Source of the DNA: CAYXZP01 sp964469485
GTDB taxonomy: Bacteria > Desulfobacterota > Binatia > UBA1149 > CAYXZP01
Direction: 5' to 3'
DNA: 64,000 nt
Assembly: GCA_964469485.1 (NCBI GenBank)
Contig: CAYXZP010000002.1
Location: 1-64,000, forward strand
Below, in pieces: positions 25,901-32,894 of this stretch. The notes beneath the pieces were generated by a model. The model saw nothing but the letters and a program-made list of their open reading frames with translations. It made no database searches and was not told the DNA's origin. A program made the position numbers and the translations under genes. Numbering within the stretch: the stretch's first letter is position 1; the number at the start of each line of letters is the position of its first letter.

Positions 25901-27059
25901 GGGCATCAACACGGGTCGCAACTCTTGCAGCGGTTCGCAATGCGAGGCCATCGATAGCGGCGGGGTCCTGGCACAGTGCGCGACCGGACCGGATGACAAG
26001 TTCTGCAACGGCATATTGCGCGCCGACGGCGAGGGGTTCCTTGCCTGCACTTCGGCTACGGACTGTTCGGCGGCGACCATCGGCATCGATGCCGGGGACT
26101 GCACCCTCTCGCGCCGCAGACCCTGCTTCCTCGCCACCATCGTGGCCGGCGGCCAAGCGGACCCGTATTTCCCCCTCTTTGGCGCCGCCTTTTGCGTACC
26201 CCCCACTACGAACGCGGGGATCAACGGTGTTGCCGGTCTTCCCGGCCCCGTCCGCACGCTCACCCAGGCGGAACTCGAGCTTCGCTGCGCCAACAGTCCG
26301 AACACGGTCTACCTGCCGGCCCGCGGCGGATGTGCAGGCAGCCTTGTTTCGACCACGACCATACCGGTGACCCCCGTCTCGACCACCATGACGACCCCCG
26401 TCTCGACCACCATGACGACCACCGTCTCGACCACCACGACGCCGGCGACCACCGTGCCCGCAACCACTGCCACCGTGCCGGCTGGCAGCTACGAGCTGAC
26501 CTTCCAGCTTGATGACCCCGTGACCGTCGGGGCGCTCAGTTTCACTATTGGCTACAGCGATGCCGCCGGTGGTTTCGACGGCGAGGGCGACGCGGTCGAG
26601 TGTGCTGTTGCCGACGCGCTGTTGCCGCCCGCGATCGTCGCGTTCAACGACCTCGAGAGCAGCTCAACGCTGACAGTGGGAATTCTCAACACGTCGGGCC
26701 TCGAAGGTCCGGGCGAGCTGGTAACCTGCAGCTTCACGAGCGCAAACGAATCTGTCCTGCAAATCACGGTGACCGATGCTTCGACTCCCGCGGGAGTTGC
26801 GCTGTCGCCCGCACCAACGGTGAGCATGGTCGAGCTATCTGCCGGTCTCTGCGGCGATGTCACGGGCGACAGTTCGATCTCGGTGACCGACGCGCTGATG
26901 ATACTGAAAACCGCCGTTGGGATCAGCGTCGACCTGATCTGTGCTTCCACCAGCGCTCTTTGCGGTGACGTTAACGACGACGGTTCGGTCTCGGTGACCG
27001 ATGCGTTGTTGGTACTGAAAGCCGCCGTTGGTATTTCCGTGACCCTCATTTGCAGTTGA
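22947..27059 (+). CDS. Large secreted modular protein: repeats, Cys-rich module, cohesin-like and dockerin-like domains
   Basis: A 1,370-aa exported protein with a signal peptide ending near 'AAPAAAAE'. Residues about 30-530 are paralogous to the protein at 20649 (shared 'GSTLDFG', 'SDGG.LD' and 'GGD' repeats). One DUF4215-like unit ('CGNSEVDYGETCDDG') lies near 546. A Thr/Ser linker follows at about 630-690. Residues about 727-1120 form a Cys-rich module also found in the proteins at 29832 and 39377 ('STGVQHGGD', 'CRCAADNRKVCD', 'AGINGVAGLPGPVR'). After a second Thr linker, residues about 1178-1300 look like a cohesin ('LTFQLDDPVTVGALSFTIGY', then 'GELVTCSFTS'). Two dockerin-like repeats ('CGDVTGDSSISVTDALMILK') end the protein. 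I infer a cell-surface scaffold or adhesin. Confidence 0.87.
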   Translation: MVEHVRRSPSLLLSALMLLAWAAPAAAAEVSSADDICAANADPCVIDSNLTVASGSTLDFGARDVEITGAGRLSPDGGLVTLLCGNLSATGGSKKVAIKLLDGASLTIKARRSCSFDATAACLTDDDCAGWTVCNVGTGSIDLNAKVVGQQEYPGSLRMDAADDITVGQTINLSGTEPDSDGGDLDLTAKAGNVTVSGDIDLTSGGNGMGGVITVNAGGDFAVYDEIDARGGDGDGGSIYVTVGGDVLIDADLKMNSRAGAGDGGDIDITADGNVVVGADDSTAVVIDGDGMGPTDFGGGSGSDVALLADGNIVVGKSALIQTNGATPDGDGGYIDLTAGGDITLGGTIEARARGSEGSGGEVWMDAGGDITIESTGELTTTAKDDGGDIWLESDGALVLAGAATSTGGSDSMGGDMMLDAGTDASISGTLKTNVGGSISIDVGTDVSISGSLASKSSEPGDIEVSACRVSLSSGASIEAKGGAATNLFTIGESMTVASGATVKANQNSGVNSIVYRDQYKPPVIEGSVTPAATLTVNPSLAGCPVCGNSEVDYGETCDDGGTVGGDGCASTCQHDACVAATSGYPTVPVCDDGDPCTNDSCGRSSGQCSNLIDCTISGCSSHSDCMVPTTTTTTTTTTTTTTTVDPGGTTTSTTSSSTSSSSTTTSTTTTTTTTSSTSTTTLPPAADDECPGVAMVEFFAASGGACTDDDDCGPGSCQGGYCQTQTRLDAGSTGVQHGGDVNDRSTLHVALDCAGNFPCGVCDIDGIDGGTGASCRCAADNRKVCDRALKNDYNDCGNYSDRACNCYLGPPLPLSAGNTPVCVVNRLARDISGTVDVDLGRAEVELSLRSRVFLGASVIQPCAYCSGDPTAGDGLRQGLCVGGDNDGQSCDGGADNSSFPAPGGGFHSLDCMPTAGKNVSGEGLRIDLTHTTGSSELGHGLNCGFPFIGHTCACRTCSYDTSIPCSSTADCSAAYAGSCTSLGTGINTGRNSCSGSQCEAIDSGGVLAQCATGPDDKFCNGILRADGEGFLACTSATDCSAATIGIDAGDCTLSRRRPCFLATIVAGGQADPYFPLFGAAFCVPPTTNAGINGVAGLPGPVRTLTQAELELRCANSPNTVYLPARGGCAGSLVSTTTIPVTPVSTTMTTPVSTTMTTTVSTTTTPATTVPATTATVPAGSYELTFQLDDPVTVGALSFTIGYSDAAGGFDGEGDAVECAVADALLPPAIVAFNDLESSSTLTVGILNTSGLEGPGELVTCSFTSANESVLQITVTDASTPAGVALSPAPTVSMVELSAGLCGDVTGDSSISVTDALMILKTAVGISVDLICASTSALCGDVNDDGSVSVTDALLVLKAAVGISVTLICS
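24831..24996 (+). repeat. ACN-codon low-complexity tract encoding a Thr/Ser linker
   Basis: Consecutive ACG/ACA/ACC codons mixed with AGC/TCG encode long Thr runs split by 'VDPGG' and Ser-rich segments. Mucin-like linkers of this kind separate domains in secreted proteins. The repetitive DNA could change length by slippage in 3-bp steps without loss of frame. Confidence 0.75.
26373..26444 (+). repeat. 24-bp in-frame tandem repeat (three copies)
   Basis: Unit CCCGTCTCGACCACCATGAC plus GACC, at 26373-26396, 26397-26420 and, with changes, 26421-26444. It encodes PVSTTMTT, PVSTTMTT and TVSTTTTP-like linker units between the Cys-rich module and the cohesin-like domain. The first two copies are identical. 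Confidence 0.85.
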
Positions 27060-27073
27060 GGGTTCGCCAGCCG

Positions 27074-27499
27074 ATGGCCGAGGCCCTGAGGCAGGCCCGC
27101 TTGGCGGCCGAAGCGGGCGAGGTGCCGGTCGGGGCCGTCCTCGTCGTCGACGGCAAGGAGCTTGCAGCCGGCTTCAACCGCACACTTGCCGATAGTGACC
27201 CTACCGCGCACGCCGAGATCGTCGTGCTTCGCGAAGCGGCCCGGCGTCTCGGCAACCACAGGACCGGCGGCAGGCTCTACGTGACCCTCGAGCCCTGCAT
27301 CATGTGTATGGGTGCCATGGTGCAGGCGCGCATCGAAGGGCTGGTATTCGCCGTCCGCGACCCCAAGGCCGGCGCGGCAGTGTCGTTATACACGGTCGCC
27401 GGTGACGGGCGCCTCAACCATCGTTTCGACGTGGCCGAAGGACCGGGGGCGGAGGATTCGGCCGCCCTGTTGCGTGAGTTCTTCGAGCAGCGCCGCTGA
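27074..27499 (+). CDS. tadA: tRNA-specific adenosine deaminase TadA
   Basis: About 141 aa. TadA converts adenosine 34 to inosine in tRNA-Arg(ACG). The zinc site is complete: 'HAEIVVLREA' gives His and the catalytic Glu, and 'EPCIMCMGAM' gives the two Cys. 'EVPVGAVLVVDGKELAAGFN' and 'DPTAHAE' are family-typical, and 'RDPKAGAAVS' lies near the C-terminal helices that contact tRNA. I chose the ATG at 27074, with GAGGG 11 nt upstream; a TTG at 27050 would add eight residues and overlap the previous gene by 10 bp. A tRNA gene follows 56 bp downstream. Confidence 0.93.
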   Translation: MAEALRQARLAAEAGEVPVGAVLVVDGKELAAGFNRTLADSDPTAHAEIVVLREAARRLGNHRTGGRLYVTLEPCIMCMGAMVQARIEGLVFAVRDPKAGAAVSLYTVAGDGRLNHRFDVAEGPGAEDSAALLREFFEQRR

Positions 27500-27555
27500 C
27501 CGGCTGGCTTGCCTCCGTCCCTGGGCGCCGCTTAAATCCGCTGGCTGTTTGTTAC

Positions 27556-27645
27556 GGAGAGGTGTCCGAGTCCGGTTGAAGGAGCACGACTCGAAATCGT
27601 GTGACCCTTCGGGGTCCGTGGGTTCGAATCCCACCCTCTCCGCCA
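27556..27645 (+). tRNA. tRNA-Ser(CGA)
   Basis: A complete type II tRNA with an encoded 3' CCA. The acceptor stem GGAGAGG (27556-27562) pairs with CCTCTCC (27635-27641), followed by discriminator G and CCA (27643-27645). The anticodon stem CACGA/TCGTG encloses the loop CTCGAAA, with anticodon CGA at 27592-27594, reading UCG. A long variable arm (TGACCC-TTCG-GGGTC-like, about 27602-27616) and a T-loop GGTTCGAATCC support a serine tRNA. Confidence 0.97.
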
Positions 27646-27648
27646 CAG

Positions 27649-28692
27649 CTAGCGCTGCCGGTACTGCGAGGCGGTCACGCCGGTCCAGCGTTTAAAGGCC
27701 CGCCGGAAACTGGCCGGGTTCTCGTAGCCGCACAGGTAGGCTGCGTCCTCGATAGTGATCTCCGGCCGCCTGAACAGGTCGCGGGCCAACTCCAGGCGGG
27801 TCTCATCTACGAGCTGTTGGTAACTGCTGCCGGCGGCGGCCAGCCTCCGTTTCATGCCGCTTGCACTCATGGCGAGCCGGCGGGCGACCTCGTTGAGGCT
27901 GAGCGGTTTGCCGGGCCGCCGGACTATCACGGCGCGCACCTTGTCGAGGAAGTTTTCCTCGTCGTAGCGGCGCGCGGCCACGATCTCCTCGCATTGTTCG
28001 GCCAGGAGCCGCTCGGCCGCCGGGTCTGCGCCGGGGGGGCGGAAGCTGAGGAGTTCGGCCGAGACCAGCAGGGCATTCTCCACGCAGCCGAAGACCACAG
28101 GACAACCGTAGGCTTTCTCGTAGGCCGTGACGTTGGCGGGTCGGTCGATAGCGAAACGGGTCTCCGAGAGGGGGAATCTGCCGTGGGTCGTCGTGCGCAT
28201 GATGCTCACTATCGCCGCCATGGTGAAGTCAACGACGTAACGGTAGACGGCAGGGGAGAACTCGTATGGCGTCGTGGGCAGGAGCTTCACGTCAGTGCCC
28301 TCCCCGGCGTAGTCGAGTTTCATCATCGTTCCCGTCATGGAAAAGTAGCGCACGGCGAAGTCCCTCGAGTTTTGAAGCTGGCTGTTGGTAAGAAGCGCGT
28401 AGCCGAACAGGCCGTACTCGGGAGGGCGCACGGTACGGCCGATCCGGAGGCCGAGATCGGGTTCACCGCTGAGTTCTAGGCAGTTATGGATGAGGCGCAC
28501 ATAGTCGCTCACATACCCCCGGCCCTGGTCGAGTTCCGCGAACTGAAAGTTCACGTCTTTGCATATGTCGTGACAGTCGAAGCCGCGTTCACGCATGCGG
28601 CCGAACAGAATCTTCGCGCTCTCGGGCGCTACCGTATCATCGGTTCGTGCGGCCGGGGTGGCCGGAGTCGAGCGCTGGACGGCGCTGCTCAC
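27649..28692 (-). CDS. AraC-family transcriptional regulator (arabinose-binding-domain type)
   Basis: A 347-aa regulator. The N-terminal part ('YVSDYVRLIHNCLELSGEPD', 'FGYALLTNSQLQNSRDFAVR') matches the OruR/ArgR-like AraC-binding domain common in lipid- and amino-acid-responsive activators. The C-terminal part has two helix-turn-helix motifs ('SLNEVARRLAMSASGMKRRL' and 'TIEDAAYLCGYENPASFRRA'). The GTG start at 28692 overlaps the upstream AraC gene stop as GTGA, implying translational coupling. The stop lies 3 bp from the convergent tRNA-Ser end. A longer frame to 28746 would run into the upstream gene. Confidence 0.9.
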   Translation of the reverse strand: MSSAVQRSTPATPAARTDDTVAPESAKILFGRMRERGFDCHDICKDVNFQFAELDQGRGYVSDYVRLIHNCLELSGEPDLGLRIGRTVRPPEYGLFGYALLTNSQLQNSRDFAVRYFSMTGTMMKLDYAGEGTDVKLLPTTPYEFSPAVYRYVVDFTMAAIVSIMRTTTHGRFPLSETRFAIDRPANVTAYEKAYGCPVVFGCVENALLVSAELLSFRPPGADPAAERLLAEQCEEIVAARRYDEENFLDKVRAVIVRRPGKPLSLNEVARRLAMSASGMKRRLAAAGSSYQQLVDETRLELARDLFRRPEITIEDAAYLCGYENPASFRRAFKRWTGVTASQYRQR

Positions 28693-29720
28693 GCGGCAGC
28701 CTCCGCGTGCCGCCTGCGCAGTTCGCGCGGCGACATCCCGGTCCAACGCCGGCAGGCCTTTCGGAAGTTGGCGGTTTCAGCGTAGCCGAGTACGCGGCTG
28801 ATTGCGGCCACGCTCTGGTCGGTCTGTTCCAGATACTCCATGGCCAGTCCCTGGAGGGCTTCATCGACGATCTCACGGACCGAGGTGCCGCGGGCGTTGA
28901 GATAGCGCCTGAGCTGTCTCTCGCCGATTCCGATCAGGTCCGTAATACGGTCCGCGCTCGAGTAAACGCGCGGGTCCGCGATAACCGCCTGACAGATCGT
29001 GCTGCGTATGTCGGTGTCAAGGCCGCCACCGTCCTGGCCGCTGGCGGCCAAGGGGTCATAACCGATGACCGCCATTTCCAGGATGGGCCGCGGGACGAGA
29101 AACTCGGCCCGGTCGTGGTCGAAACTGACCGAGCAGCCGCAGAAGTCTTCGTAGGCGCGCGCGTCCTCGGGCCGCTGGTACGGCAAGCGTAGGTGCAGCG
29201 GTGCGGCGTCCATGTTGCCCGACACCAGTCGCACCTGGGCTATGATCTCGGCAACCCAGGCATCGCTGCAGTAACGCGTGGCCGTTCCGAGCCGGAACCG
29301 GGGGTAGCCGCGCAGCGTGAGCGTGTGCTCCTCGAAGCGGAATACGGCGCGTATGAGCGTCTGGGCCAGAAACTCGTAGTTCTGGCTCATTGCCAGGATC
29401 TCTCCGACACTACGGCAGGACGAGGCCATCAGCAGGCCCGCCACCCCGTAGTCGGCGATGCTGTCGCGCTGGCCCACCACCAGGCCGAGAGAGCCGCGGC
29501 CGGACAGCTCAAGGGCGCGACGCACTATGTGCCGGAAACGCGGGACGGTTACCGAGGCGTAGGGTCCGTGGAGACGCTCGGGCGTGAGGCCATAGAGCCC
29601 GAGTAGCTCGGTACTGTCGACGCCCGTGGCCTCGAGGCCGGTGACCAGGTTGCGCAGGTGTCTCATCGGCACGAAAGACCAGGGCTCCTGCTCGCTTGCT
29701 ACTCTATCCTCTGTGACCAC
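28689..29720 (-). CDS. AraC-family transcriptional regulator (arabinose-binding-domain type)
   Basis: A 343-aa paralogue of the next gene. The N-terminal domain has 'ALELSGRGSLGLVVGQRDSI' and 'YGVAGLLMASSCRSVGEIL', and the C-terminal AraC HTH ends 'AAISRVLGYAETANFRKACRRWTGMSP'. Expected role: dimeric or monomeric activator binding a small hydrophobic ligand. The start is a GTG at 29720; TATCAT lies 1 nt upstream on the minus strand, so a downstream start is possible if that is a -10. It is the first gene of a two-regulator transcription unit. Confidence 0.9.
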   Translation of the reverse strand: MVTEDRVASEQEPWSFVPMRHLRNLVTGLEATGVDSTELLGLYGLTPERLHGPYASVTVPRFRHIVRRALELSGRGSLGLVVGQRDSIADYGVAGLLMASSCRSVGEILAMSQNYEFLAQTLIRAVFRFEEHTLTLRGYPRFRLGTATRYCSDAWVAEIIAQVRLVSGNMDAAPLHLRLPYQRPEDARAYEDFCGCSVSFDHDRAEFLVPRPILEMAVIGYDPLAASGQDGGGLDTDIRSTICQAVIADPRVYSSADRITDLIGIGERQLRRYLNARGTSVREIVDEALQGLAMEYLEQTDQSVAAISRVLGYAETANFRKACRRWTGMSPRELRRRHAEAAA

Positions 29721-29818
29721 TATGATACATCCTTGACGCTACGGGTACCCCCCCCCTCAGGACCGAAAATGCCCCCTTTTTGGCCTCTCTAGCAAGCGTC
29801 CTAGGCTCTTAGTCGCGG

Positions 29819-29824
29819 TAGACT
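29819..29824 (+). promoter_or_regulatory. -10-like hexamer next to a GTG start
   Basis: TAGACT ends 7 nt before the GTG at 29832, fitting the leaderless geometry of other starts in the window. A TAGGCT copy at 29802-29807 is an alternative -10, with TTGGCC 16 nt upstream. Confidence 0.35.
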
Positions 29825-29831
29825 AGGGCTT

Positions 29832-31937
29832 GTGCGAAGGATTGCACGCAGTTGTGCGCTACTGGGGTTTCTTTCGATGGTCTCGCTGGCCGCTGCGGCC
29901 CCGGCCGCGGCCTGGACCTTTTACGAGGGCAAGTGCCGCGCCGAGATCTCCAAGACCCTGGCCAAGTACAGCTCCACCCAGTTCAAGAACATCGGAAAAT
30001 GTCACCGCCTGCGTAACAGGCGCCAGCTTCCGGAGGCGTGGGACTGCAACGACCCAGCAACCGCCGACCGTGAAGGTAAGGGCGAGCGAGCTGCTATAAG
30101 ACTCCGCAGGGCTATAGGGGGCACTGCCGACCGCTGCCATCACAAGATCAGCGGGGAGTCCTTCGACACCGTCCTGGCCAACTTCACGCGTTGCCCCTCA
30201 CCGGCTGCCGAGACCGATGATGGCGGCGCGACCACGGGCATCGACAGCTTCGCCGAGCTGGCCGACTGCCTACTTGCACTCGGCGACGGTCTAGTCTCGC
30301 AGCTTGGCGGGAGCCTGCTCGGTACGCCAGTGCCGACGGAGGCTCGTCCGGGGGCCCGGCGCTGTCATTGGATGATCGCCAAGATGACAGGGAAATACCT
30401 CAACACCGTGCAGCACGTACGCGGCCGAGCGCAAGCGAAGGCGGATCGCTCGGGGGTGCACGAGGTGTACGGTCAGGTCGGGGCCGACCTTAACCGGAAG
30501 ATCAACAAGGCCGAAGCAAAGCTCGCCGGTGCCATATACAAGAAATGCGGGCGCTTCCCGCTGGAGGACCTCGACGACATCCAGTCCTGCGCCGACGACA
30601 GCGAGGGGCTTGCCGAGTGCGTGGTCGAGATAGCCCGGCGCAGCGGCCGCGGTCTGGCCGCGCTCGGGTTCGAGCTGCCCGAGCACTGCCCTAGCCGGGC
30701 CCTCCTGACGGCGCGGGCCGGAATCGGCGATGAGATCACGGCCACCCGCCTCGACGTCGGCTTCACGGGCCTGGCCCACGGCATGGACATCATGGACGGC
30801 ATTGTAAGCGCGGTTAGCCTCGACTGTGACCCCGACTGCGGCGATTGTGAGGTGAGCCAGGACCCACTCCGAAACCTTCCGACCGGTTTCTGTCGTTGCG
30901 AAGCGAACCCCACGGTTAAGTGCGACGTGATAGCCGGCCCCGACGCCGACGATTGCGGGGGCGGGATGTGCCGCTGCATGTTCGGGCCACCGCTGGCCAT
31001 CGCTGCCGGGGGTGTTCCTGTCTGTGTGGTCAACGAGCTTCAGGGCGACCTGGAGGGAACGGCCGATGCCGGGACCGGGGAGGCCACGGTCTCGGTGGGC
31101 CTGCGCTCGAAGGTGCACCTCGGCATCGCTGGGCTGCAGCCATGTCCCATCTGCGAGGGGGATGGTGTCATCAACGACGGCATGGACGGCGGTGTCTGCA
31201 ATGGAGGGCCGCGCGACGGGCTCCCCTGTGACGCGAACGCCACCGATCTGACCTTCGGCGCCGTCAGCTACGAGTGCCTGCCCGAACCCGGCAGCGGGGT
31301 CACCGGCAGCGGACTGGTGCTGTCGATGACGATGACCAGTGACGTTTCATCATTGCCCTTCGGCACGACCTGCGATGCGCCGGCCGACACGATGCAGTGT
31401 GCCTGCGCGGTATGCTCGGGCGACAGTTCGCTTGCCTGCAACGACGACGAGACATGCAAGGAGGTCGAGGCCGGCGACTGCACGAGCAGCGGGGGCGGCG
31501 CCGTTCGCTTTCCCAACCAGTGCGGTGACGGGGTCTGTCTCGATCAGGGCAACGGCAATGGTGAGTGTGGTGCTGCCGGTCCGGTCGAGAACTACTGCGA
31601 CAACATGCTGCGCGCTAACGGTCGGGGCCTTCTCGCTTGCCAGACCGACGAGGATTGCCTGACTTACGCCTCCCAGTGTCCCGATGGCGACTGCGGGGTC
31701 TGCAGCATCGCCGAACCGCGCGCCTGCTTCCTCGATCCCATTACGGCAAGTGGCGGGGCAACCCCCGATCGCGCCGACATGGTTACGACCTTTTGCGTGC
31801 CGCCGACAGCTAGTGCCGCTGTCAACAGCGTGTTGGGACTTCCGGGCGCGGCTCGCTTCAAGGTGAGTTTCGACGTCGAGGGACAGTGCGCCAACGGCGC
31901 GCCCTTCGATAAGCCCGGCGGCTCCAACTGCATGTAG
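29832..31937 (+). CDS. Secreted Cys-rich protein with two KCH-type segments and the shared C-terminal module
   Basis: A 701-aa exported protein; the signal peptide runs to about 'AAPAAAW'. Residues about 28-150 ('CRAEISKTLAKYSS...KCH', then 'RCHHKISG') match the N-terminal domain of three other large proteins here. A second, similar helical segment ('RCHWMIAKMTGKY', 'KKCGRFP') follows at about 175-260. Residues about 306-690 are a diverged copy of the Cys-rich module of the genes at 22947 and 39377 ('GLAHGMD', 'FGPPLAIAAGGVPVCVVNEL', 'RACFLDPI', 'FCVPPTASAAVNSVLGLPG'). It lacks Thr linkers, DUF4215 repeats and dockerin ends. Function unknown. Confidence 0.88.
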   Translation: MRRIARSCALLGFLSMVSLAAAAPAAAWTFYEGKCRAEISKTLAKYSSTQFKNIGKCHRLRNRRQLPEAWDCNDPATADREGKGERAAIRLRRAIGGTADRCHHKISGESFDTVLANFTRCPSPAAETDDGGATTGIDSFAELADCLLALGDGLVSQLGGSLLGTPVPTEARPGARRCHWMIAKMTGKYLNTVQHVRGRAQAKADRSGVHEVYGQVGADLNRKINKAEAKLAGAIYKKCGRFPLEDLDDIQSCADDSEGLAECVVEIARRSGRGLAALGFELPEHCPSRALLTARAGIGDEITATRLDVGFTGLAHGMDIMDGIVSAVSLDCDPDCGDCEVSQDPLRNLPTGFCRCEANPTVKCDVIAGPDADDCGGGMCRCMFGPPLAIAAGGVPVCVVNELQGDLEGTADAGTGEATVSVGLRSKVHLGIAGLQPCPICEGDGVINDGMDGGVCNGGPRDGLPCDANATDLTFGAVSYECLPEPGSGVTGSGLVLSMTMTSDVSSLPFGTTCDAPADTMQCACAVCSGDSSLACNDDETCKEVEAGDCTSSGGGAVRFPNQCGDGVCLDQGNGNGECGAAGPVENYCDNMLRANGRGLLACQTDEDCLTYASQCPDGDCGVCSIAEPRACFLDPITASGGATPDRADMVTTFCVPPTASAAVNSVLGLPGAARFKVSFDVEGQCANGAPFDKPGGSNCM

Positions 31938-31938
31938 A

Positions 31939-31955
31939 AAGCCGCTCCGCGGCTT
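31939..31955. terminator. Hairpin after the Cys-rich gene
   Basis: AAGCCGC (31939-31945), loop TCC, GCGGCTT (31949-31955); a perfect 7-bp stem starting 2 nt after the stop. No T-run follows on the plus strand, while the minus-strand side continues TTTCT. A possible weak terminator. Confidence 0.4.
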
Positions 31956-32012
31956 CATCACGCCACCGTTCTACTGCTATGCTCGGCCGGCTATTTCTTG
32001 GACCACTCGAGC

Positions 32013-32894
32013 ATGGGCGTAGTTTCGATCTCGGTCGCCGCGTTCTTCTTCGGTCTCGTTCTGGCCGCAGGTCCGGCGCGGGCGGCCGGGCCCGTCCATC
32101 TGGAGACGCCGAGTGAGCGTGAGGTCGAACGCTGGCTGCCCGAGGGTGGGGCCCTCGACGGCCGCGCGCTCTACGACCGCTTTCTAAAGAACCGCCGCCG
32201 CCTGCGCACCGCCTATCAACAGGGCCGGATAGTATCGAGCGACCCCGGCGGCAACCCCCAGGAGGTGCGCTTCTGGATGCACTGGAAGGATTACCGGGAT
32301 GCGGCTGACGACCCCGTCAACGGGCTCTACTCGAAGGCCCTGGTCAAACTCTCCGGACCCCACGAGGTGCGCCACAGCGGCTACCTGTACGTCCATCGCT
32401 CCGACCGTAGCGACGATCAGTTCATGTACTCCCCCAACCGCGGCCGTACCGCACGCGTACGTGTGCACGGACAGAGCGTGGCGGGCACCGATTTTACCTT
32501 CGACGATTTTCTTCTCACCCTCGACGACGTCGAGGACGCCGACTACCGCCGTTTCTCGGACGAGGAGATAGGCGGTGTGCCCGTCTACGTCGTCGAAGCC
32601 ACGATGAAGCCTTCGAGCGAGTCGCGCTACACGCGCAGCATCAGCTATCTCGAGCAGGAACACTATGTGCCCCTGCGCACGCGCTATTGGGACGAGATCG
32701 GCGTCGAGTCAAAACTGCTGGTCTCACCGCACACGGGCATACGGGAGTTCGACGGCGTCTGGGTCGCCACCGTCTCTACGATGACCGATATCCTCGAGGA
32801 CACCGACTCGACCATGTACGTCGACCTGCTGACCCCCAACCCGGGCTTGGGGGACGGGGTCTTCTCGATCGCCGCCCTCGAGGCAAAGCCCTAG
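32013..32894 (+). CDS. LolA-like outer-membrane lipoprotein-sorting protein
   Basis: A 293-aa periplasmic protein. The signal peptide 'MGVVSISVAAFFFGLVLAAG' is followed by a mature region with 'GRIVSSDPGGNPQEVRFWMH' and 'GVPVYVVEATMKPSSESRYT', as in the LolA-like family (pfam17131-type). That family is often encoded beside RND/MMPL exporters and probably carries lipid in a half-barrel pocket. I chose the ATG at 32013; a TTG at 31998 is possible. The next gene, on the other strand, is an RND exporter, and the two TAG stops share a CTAG. Confidence 0.85.
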   Translation: MGVVSISVAAFFFGLVLAAGPARAAGPVHLETPSEREVERWLPEGGALDGRALYDRFLKNRRRLRTAYQQGRIVSSDPGGNPQEVRFWMHWKDYRDAADDPVNGLYSKALVKLSGPHEVRHSGYLYVHRSDRSDDQFMYSPNRGRTARVRVHGQSVAGTDFTFDDFLLTLDDVEDADYRRFSDEEIGGVPVYVVEATMKPSSESRYTRSISYLEQEHYVPLRTRYWDEIGVESKLLVSPHTGIREFDGVWVATVSTMTDILEDTDSTMYVDLLTPNPGLGDGVFSIAALEAKP

